Positions 18,377 through 28,053 of a stretch of DNA of 64,000 nt are shown piece by piece. A program made the position numbers and the translations under genes. How positions within the stretch are numbered: position 1 is the stretch's first letter; the number at the start of each line of letters is the position of its first letter. Source of the stretch: Sphingomonas sp. H160509 (GTDB taxonomy: Bacteria > Pseudomonadota > Alphaproteobacteria > Sphingomonadales > Sphingomonadaceae); assembly GCF_024124765.2 (NCBI RefSeq), contig NZ_JAMXSR020000002.1, positions 3,554,001 through 3,618,000 on the forward strand. Direction: 5' to 3'. The notes below the pieces were generated by a model, which was given only the letters and a program-made list of their open reading frames with translations, had not been told where the DNA came from and made no database searches.

Positions 18377-19882
18377 GCCGCGGCCTTGATCCGCGCGATA
18401 TAGTCTTCGTGCAGGGGCATCGCTTTGGCTGCACTCGCACAGGCGGCGGCGACCTTGGCGACATGAGCGTGCGACGTCGCCATCGGCATATCCGCTATCA
18501 GCGGGTTCACGCGGTCCGGCATGATGCGCTGGCCGTAATAGACGGCAAGCCAACTCGCCGGCAGGAACATGCCCTCTCGATAGGATGCGACGATGCCCCG
18601 CTCGCGGAATTCGGCGATCTTCTCGGTCAGCGACGAGGGGCAGGGTCATGGTTCGCATGTAGCGCCAGAACGGCGTATCGTCGCGTTCCGTGGCACAGTA
18701 GTGCAGCACCAGAAAATCACGGACCCGATCATATTCGAGCGCCATCGCGCGGTTGAATTCCGCCTCATCCGCTGGGTCGAACACGCCACCCGATGGGAAC
18801 AGCTCGATGAGCTTGCCGATCGCGAGCTGGATCAGGTGGATGCTGGTCGATTCGAGTGGTTCGAGAAACCCCGCGGACAGGCCGATCGCGACGCAATTCC
18901 CAACCCATTGCAGATCTCGCCGGCCCGTCCGAAAGCGCAGCATGCGCGGTTCGGCAAGCGCCTCGCCCTCCAGGTTATCCATCAACACCGCACGTGCGGT
19001 TTCCGGGTCGGCGAACCGTGTCGAGAAGACATGGCCGTTCCCCGTTCGATGCTGCAGCGGGATGCGCCATTGCCATCCTGCTTCACACGCGGTTGCCCGG
19101 GTGTACGGTGTCAATGCGCCGGTATTGGCGGTGGGAACGGCCCATGCGGCATCGCACGGCAACCAGTGCGACCAATCCTCATATTTAACCTTGAGTGCGC
19201 CATCGATCAGGAGAGCGCGAAAGCCGGAACAGTCGATGAAAAGGTCACCCGCGATCCTCCGACCATCGGCAAGGCGAACGGCATCTATACCACCCGCGCT
19301 TTGCTCGACCGCATCGACGCGTCCTTCGATCCGGAGGACGCCGCGCGCTTCGGCATAGTCGCGCAGATAGGCCGCGTAGAGCGTCGCATCGAACTGATAG
19401 GCGTAGGAATAGGTCGACCGGATCGAGCGCGGGTCCTCGAGTGGCGGCGTAAAACGATTGTCCCGTGCGGCGACGATCGGCAGCGAGCAGTCTTCCAGCG
19501 TCGGTAAGCCGTCAGCGCCACCACGCGACGCGTGGGCCCAATACTGGTGGAAAGGCAGGCCATCGATGTCGTGCCCGAAATCGCCAAAGGGATGGATGTA
19601 GCTGTCGCCGATACGGCCCCAATCGCGAAATTCGATGCCAAGCTTGAACGTCGCATTTGTACGACGAATAAAGTCGGCTTCGTCGATACCCAATCTTTGA
19701 TTAAAGAATCGGATGTGAGGAACCGTCGCTTCGCCGACGCCGACTGTGCCGATCTCCTCAGACTCGATCAGGGTTACGTCGGCAAGCCGGCCGGCAAAGC
19801 TCATGGCCAATGTTGCCGCGGTCATCCAACCAGCGGTACCGCCACCAACGATCACGACTTGTATCCGGGCACCCATGGCCAA
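18373..19882 (-). CDS. Tryptophan-halogenase-like flavoprotein 4, first gene of the chain (frameshifted)
   Basis: About 503 residues. Motifs present: VVIVGGGTAGWMTAATL, VGVGEATVPHIRFFNQRLG, NATFKLGIEFRDW with the catalytic-type Lys, GWQWRIPL, FLEPLESTSIHL. The frame breaks at the GGGG near 18636-18640; corrected it reads TMTLPSSLTEKIAEFRERG and then on to EDYIARIKAAA. ATG at 19882 or 19876. It is the promoter-proximal gene of the four-gene operon and diverges from the TonB receptor across about 120 bases. Confidence 0.88.
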
Positions 19883-20005
19883 TCGTCATCCTCTCTGTGT
19901 TGCATCTTGGCAACTACCCACTCATTTCCGAGCGTTCTTAACCTTTTATGTAGCTGTTACATTCGTGTGACGCTACCTCGCCAGACAGATAAAGCGCGCC
20001 AAAGA
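19883..20005. promoter_or_regulatory. Divergent control region between halogenase operon and TonB receptor
   Basis: About 120 bases of lower GC than the genes. It must hold promoters for both directions. An interrupted inverted repeat GTAGC ... GCTAC (19950-19954 and 19972-19976) with partial internal symmetry could be an operator. No clear -35/-10 pair is assigned. Confidence 0.4.
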
Positions 20006-23000
20006 ATGATAGCGCTATCTATAAAGGGGATGCAGAACGTCATGGCCACTGCGAATATCTTAGTTGCGTCGACTCGTATTGGTGCGCTGAAGGGCGGGGC
20101 ATCGTTGATCGCGCTGTGCCTGGCCGCGTCGCCGCAGGTGCTGCATGCCCAGCAAGCAGATACACTTCCTTCGCAGAGCACGCCGACCCCGGCGGCGCTT
20201 GGCCGTACCGCACCTTCAGATCGGGCTGCAGCGGCGAGCGTCGACGCCTCCTCGTCCGGGCAGGCACAGCCCTCCGCAAACGCGCAGGTTCCGTCGGGTG
20301 GCGCCGTGCCGACGCAGGCCGAGCAGTCGACTGCGACCCCGCAGGACGAGGCCACCAACCAGGACATCGTGGTCACCGGCATTCGTCGCAGTCTGCAAAG
20401 CGCGCAGGCGATCAAGAAGAATTCCGAAGTCGTCGTAGATTCGATTTCGGCCGAGGATATCGGTGCACTGCCGGACCGTTCGGTCACCGAAGCATTGCAG
20501 CGCGTTCCGGGCGTGTCGATCAGCCACTTCTCGGCCGGCGTCGACCCGGATCATTTCTCGACCGAAGGGTCGGGCGTCACGGTTCGCGGCCTGAGCTATA
20601 CGCGCTCGGAGATCAACGGACGCGACTCGTTCAGCGCGAACAACGGTCGCGGCTTGTCGTTTGCCGACGTGCCGTCCGAGCTTCTGGGCGGGGTCGATGT
20701 GTTCAAGAGCCCATCGGCCGACATGATCGAAGGCGGTATCGGCGGCACGGTCAATCTGCGGACGCGTCTGCCGTTCGACTCCGTCGGGTTTGCCATCGGT
20801 GGCACGCTGGAGAACAACTACGGTGACTTCGTCAAGAAGTCGGCGCCGACTGTATCGGTGCTCGCCAGCGACCGCTGGGAAACCGGCATCGGCGATTTTG
20901 GTCTGCTCGGCAGCTTCGTACGCTCGCAGGTCCGCAGCCGGGCGGACAGCGTGCAGATCTCCAATTGGGGCGAGCGTCCGGAGGGAACGAACGGCGTCTT
21001 CTATCAGCCAAGCAACATAGATCCTAACAATCCCAACTCGATCATCGCTACCCCCCGCAACGCCGACGTCGGCGGCGGTGACGGTGCCGTTCGCCCGTAC
21101 CACCTATCTACCGCGCGGTGCCGCGATCAGGAGCCAGGAGTTCGATCGTACGCGCTACGGCTATTCGGCTGCCGGTCAGTGGCGGAGCCCCGACAGGTCG
21201 ATGACTGCGACGGCACAATTTCTCCGCACGGACTCGCGCGAGGCCTGGACTGAAAATTCGATTGAAGTGGCGACGGACAACGTGCTGGCGGCGGGCGATA
21301 CGCAGCCTTTCCCCGGTACGAGCTTTACCTTTGACGACGACAACGTCTTTACCGGCGGCCTGATCACTGGCCCCAACGGCTACCGCGCAGACCAGAGCGC
21401 GCCTGCCGATATGCGGACGCCGACGAACGGCCTGCAGAGCAACAATATCGCGCGCGGCAACGAATCGCGGTTCCGCACCAACGACGCGAGCTTCAACTTC
21501 AAATGGCAGGCGACAAGCCGGCTCGGCGTCAATGTCGACTATCAGCATGTCTGGTCGCAGGTGAAGGTAACCGACCTGACTGTGTGGGGCACGAGCTATC
21601 AGAACGCGGACATACGTCTGAATGGTAGCGATCCTGCCTATGTGAACTTCGTGCCGGTCGCCAATGGACCTAATAACTATCAAAACGCCGCGCACCCCAG
21701 CTACACGGACCCCTATAACAACTTCTACCGTGCTGCGATGGATCACATCGAGGACAGCAAGGGTAATGAGGATTCGGCGCGTATCGACCTGGATTACTCG
21801 TTTCCTGAGGACAGCTGGCTAACCTCGATCCGGGGTGGCTATCGATTCTCCGACCGTCAAAACGATGCGCGATCGACGGCGTACAACTGGGGCGTGCTCA
21901 GCGAAATCTGGGGCGGCGGTACCGTCCCGGCGCCGACCGCTGCCGATCCTGCCGCGACGGCATCGGTCGGTCCGGGCGGCCCGGTCTGGTTTGATCGGCC
22001 GATCGATGGCAATCCGGCGACCCGCGACGCCGGCCAACTCGGCCCGCAGCAAGCGTTCCTCTACGACAACTTCTTTCGGGGTCAGGCGAACGACGCCTCC
22101 AATGGCGGGCGCGTGTTCGTACCGGGAGGTTTCCTCCAGGATTACGGCGCAGCGACCCAGGCGATCACGCAGATTGCCCAGGAATGGCGGACTTTCACGA
22201 GCAATCTGTCGGGTGCCAATGGCTGGGTCCCGCTGGCTGGGCGGGCTGGCGCAGTCGCCGGAACGCCGTTCCTGCCCGGCGAGATCAACCCGGTCAGCGA
22301 GCGCAACAATGCGGCGTATCTTTCCGTGCGATTCGGCAATGACCTGTCGAACGGGTGGAACCTGAGTGGCAATGTCGGCGTGCGCTACACGAAGACACGC
22401 CGTATCTCGTCCGGCTTCTACTCGTTCCCGCAACAGTCCTTCAGCTGTCCGACCTTGACGCCGGAGCAGATCGCAACCGGTGCGACGGTATCGCGTTTTT
22501 TGCGCCTTGCCCGGCGCCACACAAGCGGCCGCGGCCGCATTTCAGAACGGTGCGTTGTCGCCAATCGCCGCCAAGCTGAGCTATGACTATTTTCTGCCAA
22601 GCTTCAACGTCAAGCTGGCGGTCGGCAGTGGCCTTCAGTTCCGTGCGGCCTTCACCAAGAGCGTCGCGCCACCGAACTTCGACCAGACCCGGGCGTTCTA
22701 CAATGTCGGCCTCAACACAAGCGACCAGAATATTCTTTTCAACGGCGGGCCGATAGCGAACTTTACCGTGGGCAATCCGTATCTAAAACCCGTGCGTGCT
22801 GACAATTACGATCTGACCGCCGAATGGTATTTCTCGAACGTTGGCCAGCTGACGCTGTCGCTGTTCAAGAAGAATCTGTTTGGCGTGCAGACCAACAGTT
22901 TGCAGCGTCAGACCTTCACAAACAACGGTGTAAGCTTCGACGGTATCGTGACAACGCCGCTCAACTCCACCGATACCGGTCGCTTGAAGGGACTTGAACT

Positions 23001-23511
23001 CGGGTACCAGCAGACGTACGACTTCCTGCCCGGGTTTCTGGCCGGGTTCGGCTTCTCCGGAAACTTTACGTACATCGAATCGTCCGGCGTGCCACAGCAG
23101 ACCCTCGACCCGAACGATCCGAACGTTACCGCGGGCATAATCTCCAACATTGATACCGCCGGTCTGCCGTTGCAAGGTCTGTCGAAATACCAAGTCAACG
23201 CCGGGCCGTTCTATCAGCGCAATGGATTGGAAATACGCGCCGCCTATAATTGGCGTTCGAGGAATTTGCTCACCATTCGTGACGTGATCGTGCCGAACTC
23301 ACCGGTGTTCGCAGAAGCCTATGGTCAGGTCGATGCCTCGATCTTCTACTCGGTGACACCCTCGGTGCGGATGGGCTTCCAGGGCGTGAACCTGACGAAC
23401 TCGATCACGCGGACGTCGTACGTGATCAACGACGACCTGCTGACGCGGCCGCGCAACTGGTTCATCAACGATCGCCGCTTCACCTTCTCGATCCGCGTCG
23501 CGATCAAGTAA
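20006..23511 (+). CDS. TonB-dependent outer-membrane receptor (frameshifted in this sequence)
   Basis: About 1168 residues corrected. Signal peptide (LIALCLAASPQVLHAQ), a Ser/Ala/Pro/Gln linker, TonB box region around DIVVTGIRRSLQSAQ, plug domain (IGALPDRSVTEALQRVPGV, VTVRGLSYTRSEINGRD, GGIGGTVNLRTRLP) and a long beta-barrel. This is the large proteobacterial receptor type common in Caulobacter, Xanthomonas and Sphingomonas. Frame breaks: C6 at 21051-21056 and T6 at 22496-22501. Start is ATG 20006, 20030 or 20042; an AAGGGG site at 20024-20029 suits 20042 best. It probably imports the substrate of the adjacent flavoenzymes, by context only. Confidence 0.9.
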
Positions 23512-23699
23512 GGCGAGAAACCGGCCGACTATCTGGTGGGCCTGATATACTCCCTTGGGGCGTCCCGGTCATACGGGGCGTCCCTCGTTGCGTCAGCGGC
23601 GGAGCGCAAAGCAACTCGATAGGCGTACTCCGCACTTGCGTCACATTCCGCAACGGCTCACGGCGCCGACAAGGAATAACCCCCACGCGGAGAATCCTA

Positions 23700-24594
23700 A
23701 TGACCGAGACCGCCGATTACACGCCGCCGAAGATCTGGACTTGGAACAAGGAGAGCGGGGGCAGGTTCGCCAGCATCAACCGCCCGATCGCCGGCGCCAC
23801 GCACGACAAGGAGCTGCCGGTGGGTAAGCATCTGCTGCAGCTCTATTCGCTGGCGACGCCCAACGGGGTGAAGGTGACGGTGATGCTCGAGGAGCTTCTC
23901 GCTGCTGGTCATACGGGTGCCGAATATGACGCCTGGCTCATCAAGATCATGGACGGCGACCAGTTCGGCAGCGGCTTCGTCGAGGCCAACCCGAACTCGA
24001 AAATTCCGGCACTCGTCGATCGCAGTGGTGAAAGCCCGATCCGGGTCTTCGAGTCTGGCTCGATCCTGGTCTATCTCGCCGAGAAATTCGGTGCGTTCCT
24101 GCCCACCGAAGTCGCCAAGCGCGCCGAGGTGCTTTCGTGGCTGTTCTGGCAGATGGGGGCGGGGCCGATGCTCGGCGGCGGGTTCGGGCATTTCTACGCG
24201 TACGCGCCGGTAAAGATCGAATATGCGATCGACCGATTCGCGATGGAGGTGAAGCGGCAGCTCGACGTTCTCGACCGGCGCCTGGGCCAAAGCGAGTATC
24301 TTGGCGGCGACGAGTATTCGATCGCCGACATGGCGGTATGGCCCCTGGTACGGTGCTCTGGTGAAGGGGCTGGTCTATGAGGCCGCGGAGTTCCTTCAGG
24401 TCAACGACTACAAGAACGTCCTACGCTGGACTGATCTGATCGCCGCACGGCCTGCAGTGGCGCGTGGGCGGATGGTCAACCGCGTGATGGGTGATCCTTC
24501 CAGTCAGCTCCCCGAGCGCCATGACGCAGGCGATTTTGATACGCGGACGCAGGACAAGCTCGACGCCGCAGCGGCTGACAACGCGGCGAGGTAA
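23700..24594 (+). CDS. yghU: Glutathione-dependent disulfide-bond oxidoreductase YghU (frameshifted)
   Basis: About 297 residues. GST-superfamily protein of the Nu class with glutathione-linked disulfide reductase activity. Landmarks: YTPPKIWTWNKESGG, the thioredoxin-fold start LLQLYSLATPNGVKVTVML, FGSGFVEANPNSKIPALVD, VFESGSILVYLAEKFG. The frame breaks at CCCC (24342-24345); removing one C restores DMAVWPWYGALVKG, the expected family sequence. A GGAG site lies upstream of ATG 23700. Probably a sequencing error. Confidence 0.92.
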
Positions 24595-24655
24595 CGCTTC
24601 CTCAGAGGCGCTGAGCGGTCGATACGAGGTCACCGCCTTTGAGACGCACTCAGCT

Positions 24656-24695
24656 CGACCCGAATCGATGCCTCCCCAGGCATCGATTCGGGTCG
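24656..24695 (+). terminator. 18-bp perfect hairpin after yghU
   Basis: Stem of 18 base pairs without a mismatch (24656-24673 and 24678-24695) and a CCCC loop, followed by GTTTGC. It begins 62 bases after the yghU stop. It is much longer than an ordinary terminator stem, and the following T-run is weak. Confidence 0.6.
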
Positions 24696-24974
24696 GTTTG
24701 CTTAGCCGTCTGCCGTGCCCTGAACGACGTGCCGCGCGGGTCGGACGTCGCCCTCGATCGCCGCGGCGGTGTAGCGTTCGATGATGGCGCGCAGGCGGCC
24801 GGTCTGGATTGTTCAGCGGTGAGATGCAGGCCATCGATCGATCGGTTTCCCCACTCGACACGAAAACGTTTCGTGTTGAAATGCGCGTCGACAAGTATCG
24901 ACGGGAAAGGGCGAAACCCTGATGCTCGCGCGAAAAATGAATGTCGCTGATCGCTTCCGTCACGAAGCGGAAGC
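24696..24974. other. Non-coding spacer before tRNA-Glu
   Basis: About 280 bases with no credible gene. It contains the inverted repeat ACACGAAA-ACG-TTTCGTGT at about 24857-24875, which is operator-like. Nothing else is recognised. Confidence 0.4.
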
Positions 24975-25050
24975 TGGTGACCCCTACGAGAATCGAACTC
25001 GTGCTTACGCCGTGAGAGGGGCGTCGTCCTAACCGCTAGACGAAGGGGCC
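24975..25050 (-). tRNA. tRNA-Glu (anticodon CTC)
   Basis: 76 bases including an encoded CCA end. The acceptor stem GGCCCCT pairs with AGGGGTC (one G-U). The D-arm includes AGCGGTTAGGA, the anticodon loop is CTCTCAC giving anticodon CTC for GAG codons, and the T-arm has GTTCGATTC. The gene reads leftward; the discriminator base is A. Confidence 0.95.
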
Positions 25051-25134
25051 GTTAGCAGAAGCGGGCGTCTACGGAATGGGGTGGCAGGCGTCAAGACAGT
25101 TGCCGAACATTCTTGAACGCCCGCAGCATTTTCT

Positions 25135-26508
25135 TCAGGCGGCGACCTTCTTCCGCTCGGCCATTTCCTCATTGAGCATCTCGGCCAGCAGGAAGGCGAG
25201 CTCGAGGCTCTGGCTGGCGTTGAGGCGCGGGTCGCAGTGCGTGTGGTAGCGATCGGCGAGGCTCTGCTCGGTCACGTCGACCGCGCCGCCGGTGCACTCG
25301 GTCACGTTCTGCCCGGTCATCTCGGCGTGGATGCCGCCGGCGTGCGTACCTTCCGCGCGGTGTACCGCGAAGAAGCCGCGGACTTCGGCGAGGATGCGGT
25401 CGAACGGCCGCGTCTTGTAGCCGTTGGCGGCCTTGACGACGTTGCCGTGCATCGGGTCGCAGCTCCAGACAACCGGATGGCCCTCGCGCGTGACGGCACG
25501 GACCAGGCGGGGCAGGTTTGCCTCGATCTTGTCATACCCATAGCGCGTGATCAGCGTCATCCGGCCGGGGATGCGGCCGGGGTTGAGCGTGTCGAGCATC
25601 CGCAGCAGCGCGTCGGGCTCCAGGCTCGGGCCGCACTTGATGCCGATCGGGTTGCCGATGCCGCGGAGGTATTCGACATGCGAAGACCCCTCGAAGCGCG
25701 TGCGATCGCCGATCCACAGGAAGTGCGCGCTGGTGTCGTACCAGTCGCCGGTCAACGAATCCTGCCGCGTCAATGCCTGCTCGTACTGGAGCAGCAACGC
25801 CTCGTGGCTGGTGTAGAAATGGGTCTGCGCGAGCTGCGGCACGGTCTCGGGATCGATGCCGCATGCGGCCATGAACTCGAGCGCCTCGCCGATCCGGTCC
25901 GCGGTCTCAGCGTATTTCTTCGACCAGGGGCTGCGGCCCATGAAGTCGTGCGTCCAGCGGTGGACCTGATGCAGGTTCGCGTAGCCGCCTTGCGCAAAGG
26001 CGCGGAGCAGGTTGAGCGTGGCGGCCGACTGCGAATAGGCGCGGATCATCCTCTGGGGATCGGGCGCGCGCGATTCCGCGGTGAAGGCGATGTCGTTGAC
26101 GTTGTCGCCGCGGTACGAGGGCAGCTCTACGCCGCCGATCGTCTCGGTATCGGTCGAGCGCGGCTTGGCGAACTGGCCAGCCATGCGACCGAGCTTCACC
26201 ACTGGGAGCTTCGACGCGAACGTCAGGACGACCGCCATCTGCAGAATGACGCGAAACGTGTCGCGGATGTTGTTCGCGCTATGCTCGGCAAAGGACTCGG
26301 CGCAGTCGCCGCCCTGGAGCAGGAACGCCTTGCCGGCTGCGACTTCGGCGAGCGACGCGGTCAGGTTGCGCGCTTCGCCGGCGAAGACGAGCGGCGGGAA
26401 CGAGGCCAGCTGATCGGTCGCGGCAGTCAGCGCTGCGGCGTCGGGATAGGTGGGGAGCTGCCGTGCTTCGTGACGCGTCCAGCTGTCGGGGGCCCAGTTC
26501 GCGGCCAT
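25135..26508 (-). CDS. aroG: 3-deoxy-7-phosphoheptulonate synthase, class II
   Basis: 457 residues. It condenses phosphoenolpyruvate with erythrose 4-phosphate, the first step of the shikimate pathway. It is the class II (plant-like) type: WAPDSWTRHEARQLP at the start, LLQGGDCAESFAEH, LKVSQ-equivalent region with QPLAQ-type TVPQLAQTHFYTSHEALLL, WSCDPMHGNV and GGIHAEMTGQNVTEC, with the metal-binding Cys, His, Glu and Asp positions present. ATG 26508 (MAANWAP) is chosen over an upstream in-frame ATG at 26571 because family members begin there. Confidence 0.94.
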   Translation of the reverse strand: MAANWAPDSWTRHEARQLPTYPDAAALTAATDQLASFPPLVFAGEARNLTASLAEVAAGKAFLLQGGDCAESFAEHSANNIRDTFRVILQMAVVLTFASKLPVVKLGRMAGQFAKPRSTDTETIGGVELPSYRGDNVNDIAFTAESRAPDPQRMIRAYSQSAATLNLLRAFAQGGYANLHQVHRWTHDFMGRSPWSKKYAETADRIGEALEFMAACGIDPETVPQLAQTHFYTSHEALLLQYEQALTRQDSLTGDWYDTSAHFLWIGDRTRFEGSSHVEYLRGIGNPIGIKCGPSLEPDALLRMLDTLNPGRIPGRMTLITRYGYDKIEANLPRLVRAVTREGHPVVWSCDPMHGNVVKAANGYKTRPFDRILAEVRGFFAVHRAEGTHAGGIHAEMTGQNVTECTGGAVDVTEQSLADRYHTHCDPRLNASQSLELAFLLAEMLNEEMAERKKVAA

Positions 26509-26701
26509 ATCATGTCGTCCGATTGGTGAATTGTGACGATGGCAATGCGCGAAAACGCCTTTTTTGCGCAACGAAGTAAAGCTTGGCCGGCAGTGGCGGA
26601 ACGCTGCACAGGTCAGTTCAACCGGATGTGGTGGCTAAATCCATTCATCCCGGATTAAAAAATATATGGCGTCTTCGCTGTCCAATCGGCATGGTCCCAA
26701 C

Positions 26702-26878
26702 ATGGACATGCCAATGCGTATCATCATCGCACTTTCGATTATCGGCGGGGGCATCTTGGTCGGCGTACCGATCCTGATCATGTACTCACGCCGTCGTCGC
26801 GCCGACAAACTTCGTCGCCGCGGAATCAAGAGCTACAATCGCAGCCCCCGCCCGGCCACGACCCAAACCGGTCAGTAA
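26702..26878 (+). CDS. Small single-pass membrane protein
   Basis: 58 residues from ATG 26702 (also possible: 26666, 26708 or 26714). One transmembrane helix (IIIALSIIGGGILVGVPILIMY) is followed by a strongly basic tail (RRRRADKLRRRG). It overlaps the end of the convergent hydroxyacid dehydrogenase by seven bases. No family is recognised. The clean hydrophobic-plus-basic pattern supports a real gene, but there is no good ribosome site. Confidence 0.5.
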   Translation: MDMPMRIIIALSIIGGGILVGVPILIMYSRRRRADKLRRRGIKSYNRSPRPATTQTGQ

Positions 26879-27810
26879 CCCGCGTCGAGATCGGCGACGT
26901 TCTTCATCGGGCGACCGGCGAGGAACGCCGCGAGGTTGTCGAGGAACAGCGTCGCCCCGCGAGCGAACATCGTCGTCTGGCTACGGCCCGACAGGTGCAT
27001 CGTGACGATCGCGTTAGGCGTCGACCAAAGCGGATGGTCCGCGGGCAGGGGCTCCGGGCTGGTCGGGTCGAGCACGGCCCCGGCAATCGAACCATGAGTC
27101 AGTGCCGCGATCAGCGCATCGTCGTCGATCATGTCGCCGCGCGCGATGTTGATCAGCCAGGCGGACGGCTTCATTCTTTGTAACTCTTTGCGGCCAATCA
27201 TCGCGTGCGTCGCGTCGGTCGAGGGCGCGGCGAGGATCACCCAGTCGAACGCGTCGAGCCGATCGCGCCAAGCGTCGGGGGTGATCGTGCCATCGCGGCC
27301 GGTGCGCGTTACGCCGGTGACCTCGACCCCGAACGCGGTCAATCGGTCGCCGATCATCTTGCCGATCGTGCCATAGCCAATGACAAGTGCCTGAGTTCCG
27401 GCGAGTTCGATCTTGCCGGGCGCGTCCTTCAGCCACTCATGACGGTCCTGCGCGCGGACGACAGTATCGAAGCGCTTGGCGGCCACGAGCATTGCCATCA
27501 CCGCATATTCAGCGACCGCGACGGCGTTGATGCCGGCACCATTGGTCAAAGTGACGCCGTTCTCCCGCAGGGTGTCGAGGGGGAACGCGTCGAGCCCGGC
27601 ATAGATCGTCGAGACCCATTTGAGGTTCGGCCCGGCATGGCGGATCGCGTCGGCCACGAGTTCGGTCGGCTGCATGTCCACCCAGGCGATGTCTGCGTCT
27701 GCGATCATCGCGTTGGCTTCGTCCGGCTTGGCGAACCAGGCGACGTCTAGGTCCGCGGGCAGTTGCGGTTCGAGGAGCGGGCGGGCGGCGGCTGGGAGGA
27801 CGGCTTTCAT
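26872..27810 (-). CDS. D-2-hydroxyacid dehydrogenase family protein
   Basis: 312 residues. NAD(P)-dependent oxidoreductase of the D-isomer 2-hydroxyacid dehydrogenase family. The Rossmann motif is VIGYGTIGKMIGDRL, the catalytic Arg is in INIARGDMIDDDAL, and the active-site His is in VTMHLSGRS. The acidic partner region is EPLPADHPLW. Substrate cannot be deduced. The frame is clean. Confidence 0.9.
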   Translation of the reverse strand: MKAVLPAAARPLLEPQLPADLDVAWFAKPDEANAMIADADIAWVDMQPTELVADAIRHAGPNLKWVSTIYAGLDAFPLDTLRENGVTLTNGAGINAVAVAEYAVMAMLVAAKRFDTVVRAQDRHEWLKDAPGKIELAGTQALVIGYGTIGKMIGDRLTAFGVEVTGVTRTGRDGTITPDAWRDRLDAFDWVILAAPSTDATHAMIGRKELQRMKPSAWLINIARGDMIDDDALIAALTHGSIAGAVLDPTSPEPLPADHPLWSTPNAIVTMHLSGRSQTTMFARGATLFLDNLAAFLAGRPMKNVADLDAGY

Positions 27811-27905
27811 CCGGAGAACATCGGCGTACCGCGAGGCATGTCAAGTTGCGCCGGGCTCAGCGACGGATCGGCCCCGCGTTCCCCTGCAGTAACACGCTGC
27901 CACAA

Positions 27906-28010
27906 TGGTCTCGCCATCCCCGCGCAGGCGGGGATCCATATGCTCAAAGGCTCGCGATCTAACCGTGAGGCTTGCCAGTATGGGTTCCCGCCTCCGCGGC
28001 AATGACGATT
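27906..28010. repeat. REP-like inverted pair (family A, copy 1)
   Basis: Two arms in opposite orientation, CCCCGCGCAGGCGGGGATCC near 27914 and GGGTTCCCGCCTCCGCGGC near 27985, separated by about 50 bases. The same core recurs at 48110, 61715 and 61820. It lies between the hydroxyacid dehydrogenase start and the cysS stop. Confidence 0.75.
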
Positions 28011-28053
28011 GGAATTTCCCTGTGGCCTTAGTTCTTGGACCTACCCGGCGTGC

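Noticed and set aside
23557..23584. Direct repeat GGGGCGTCCC twice after the TonB receptor, considered as terminator
   Set aside because: It is direct rather than inverted; only a weak 7-bp CGTCCCG/CGGGGCG pairing forms and no T-run follows.
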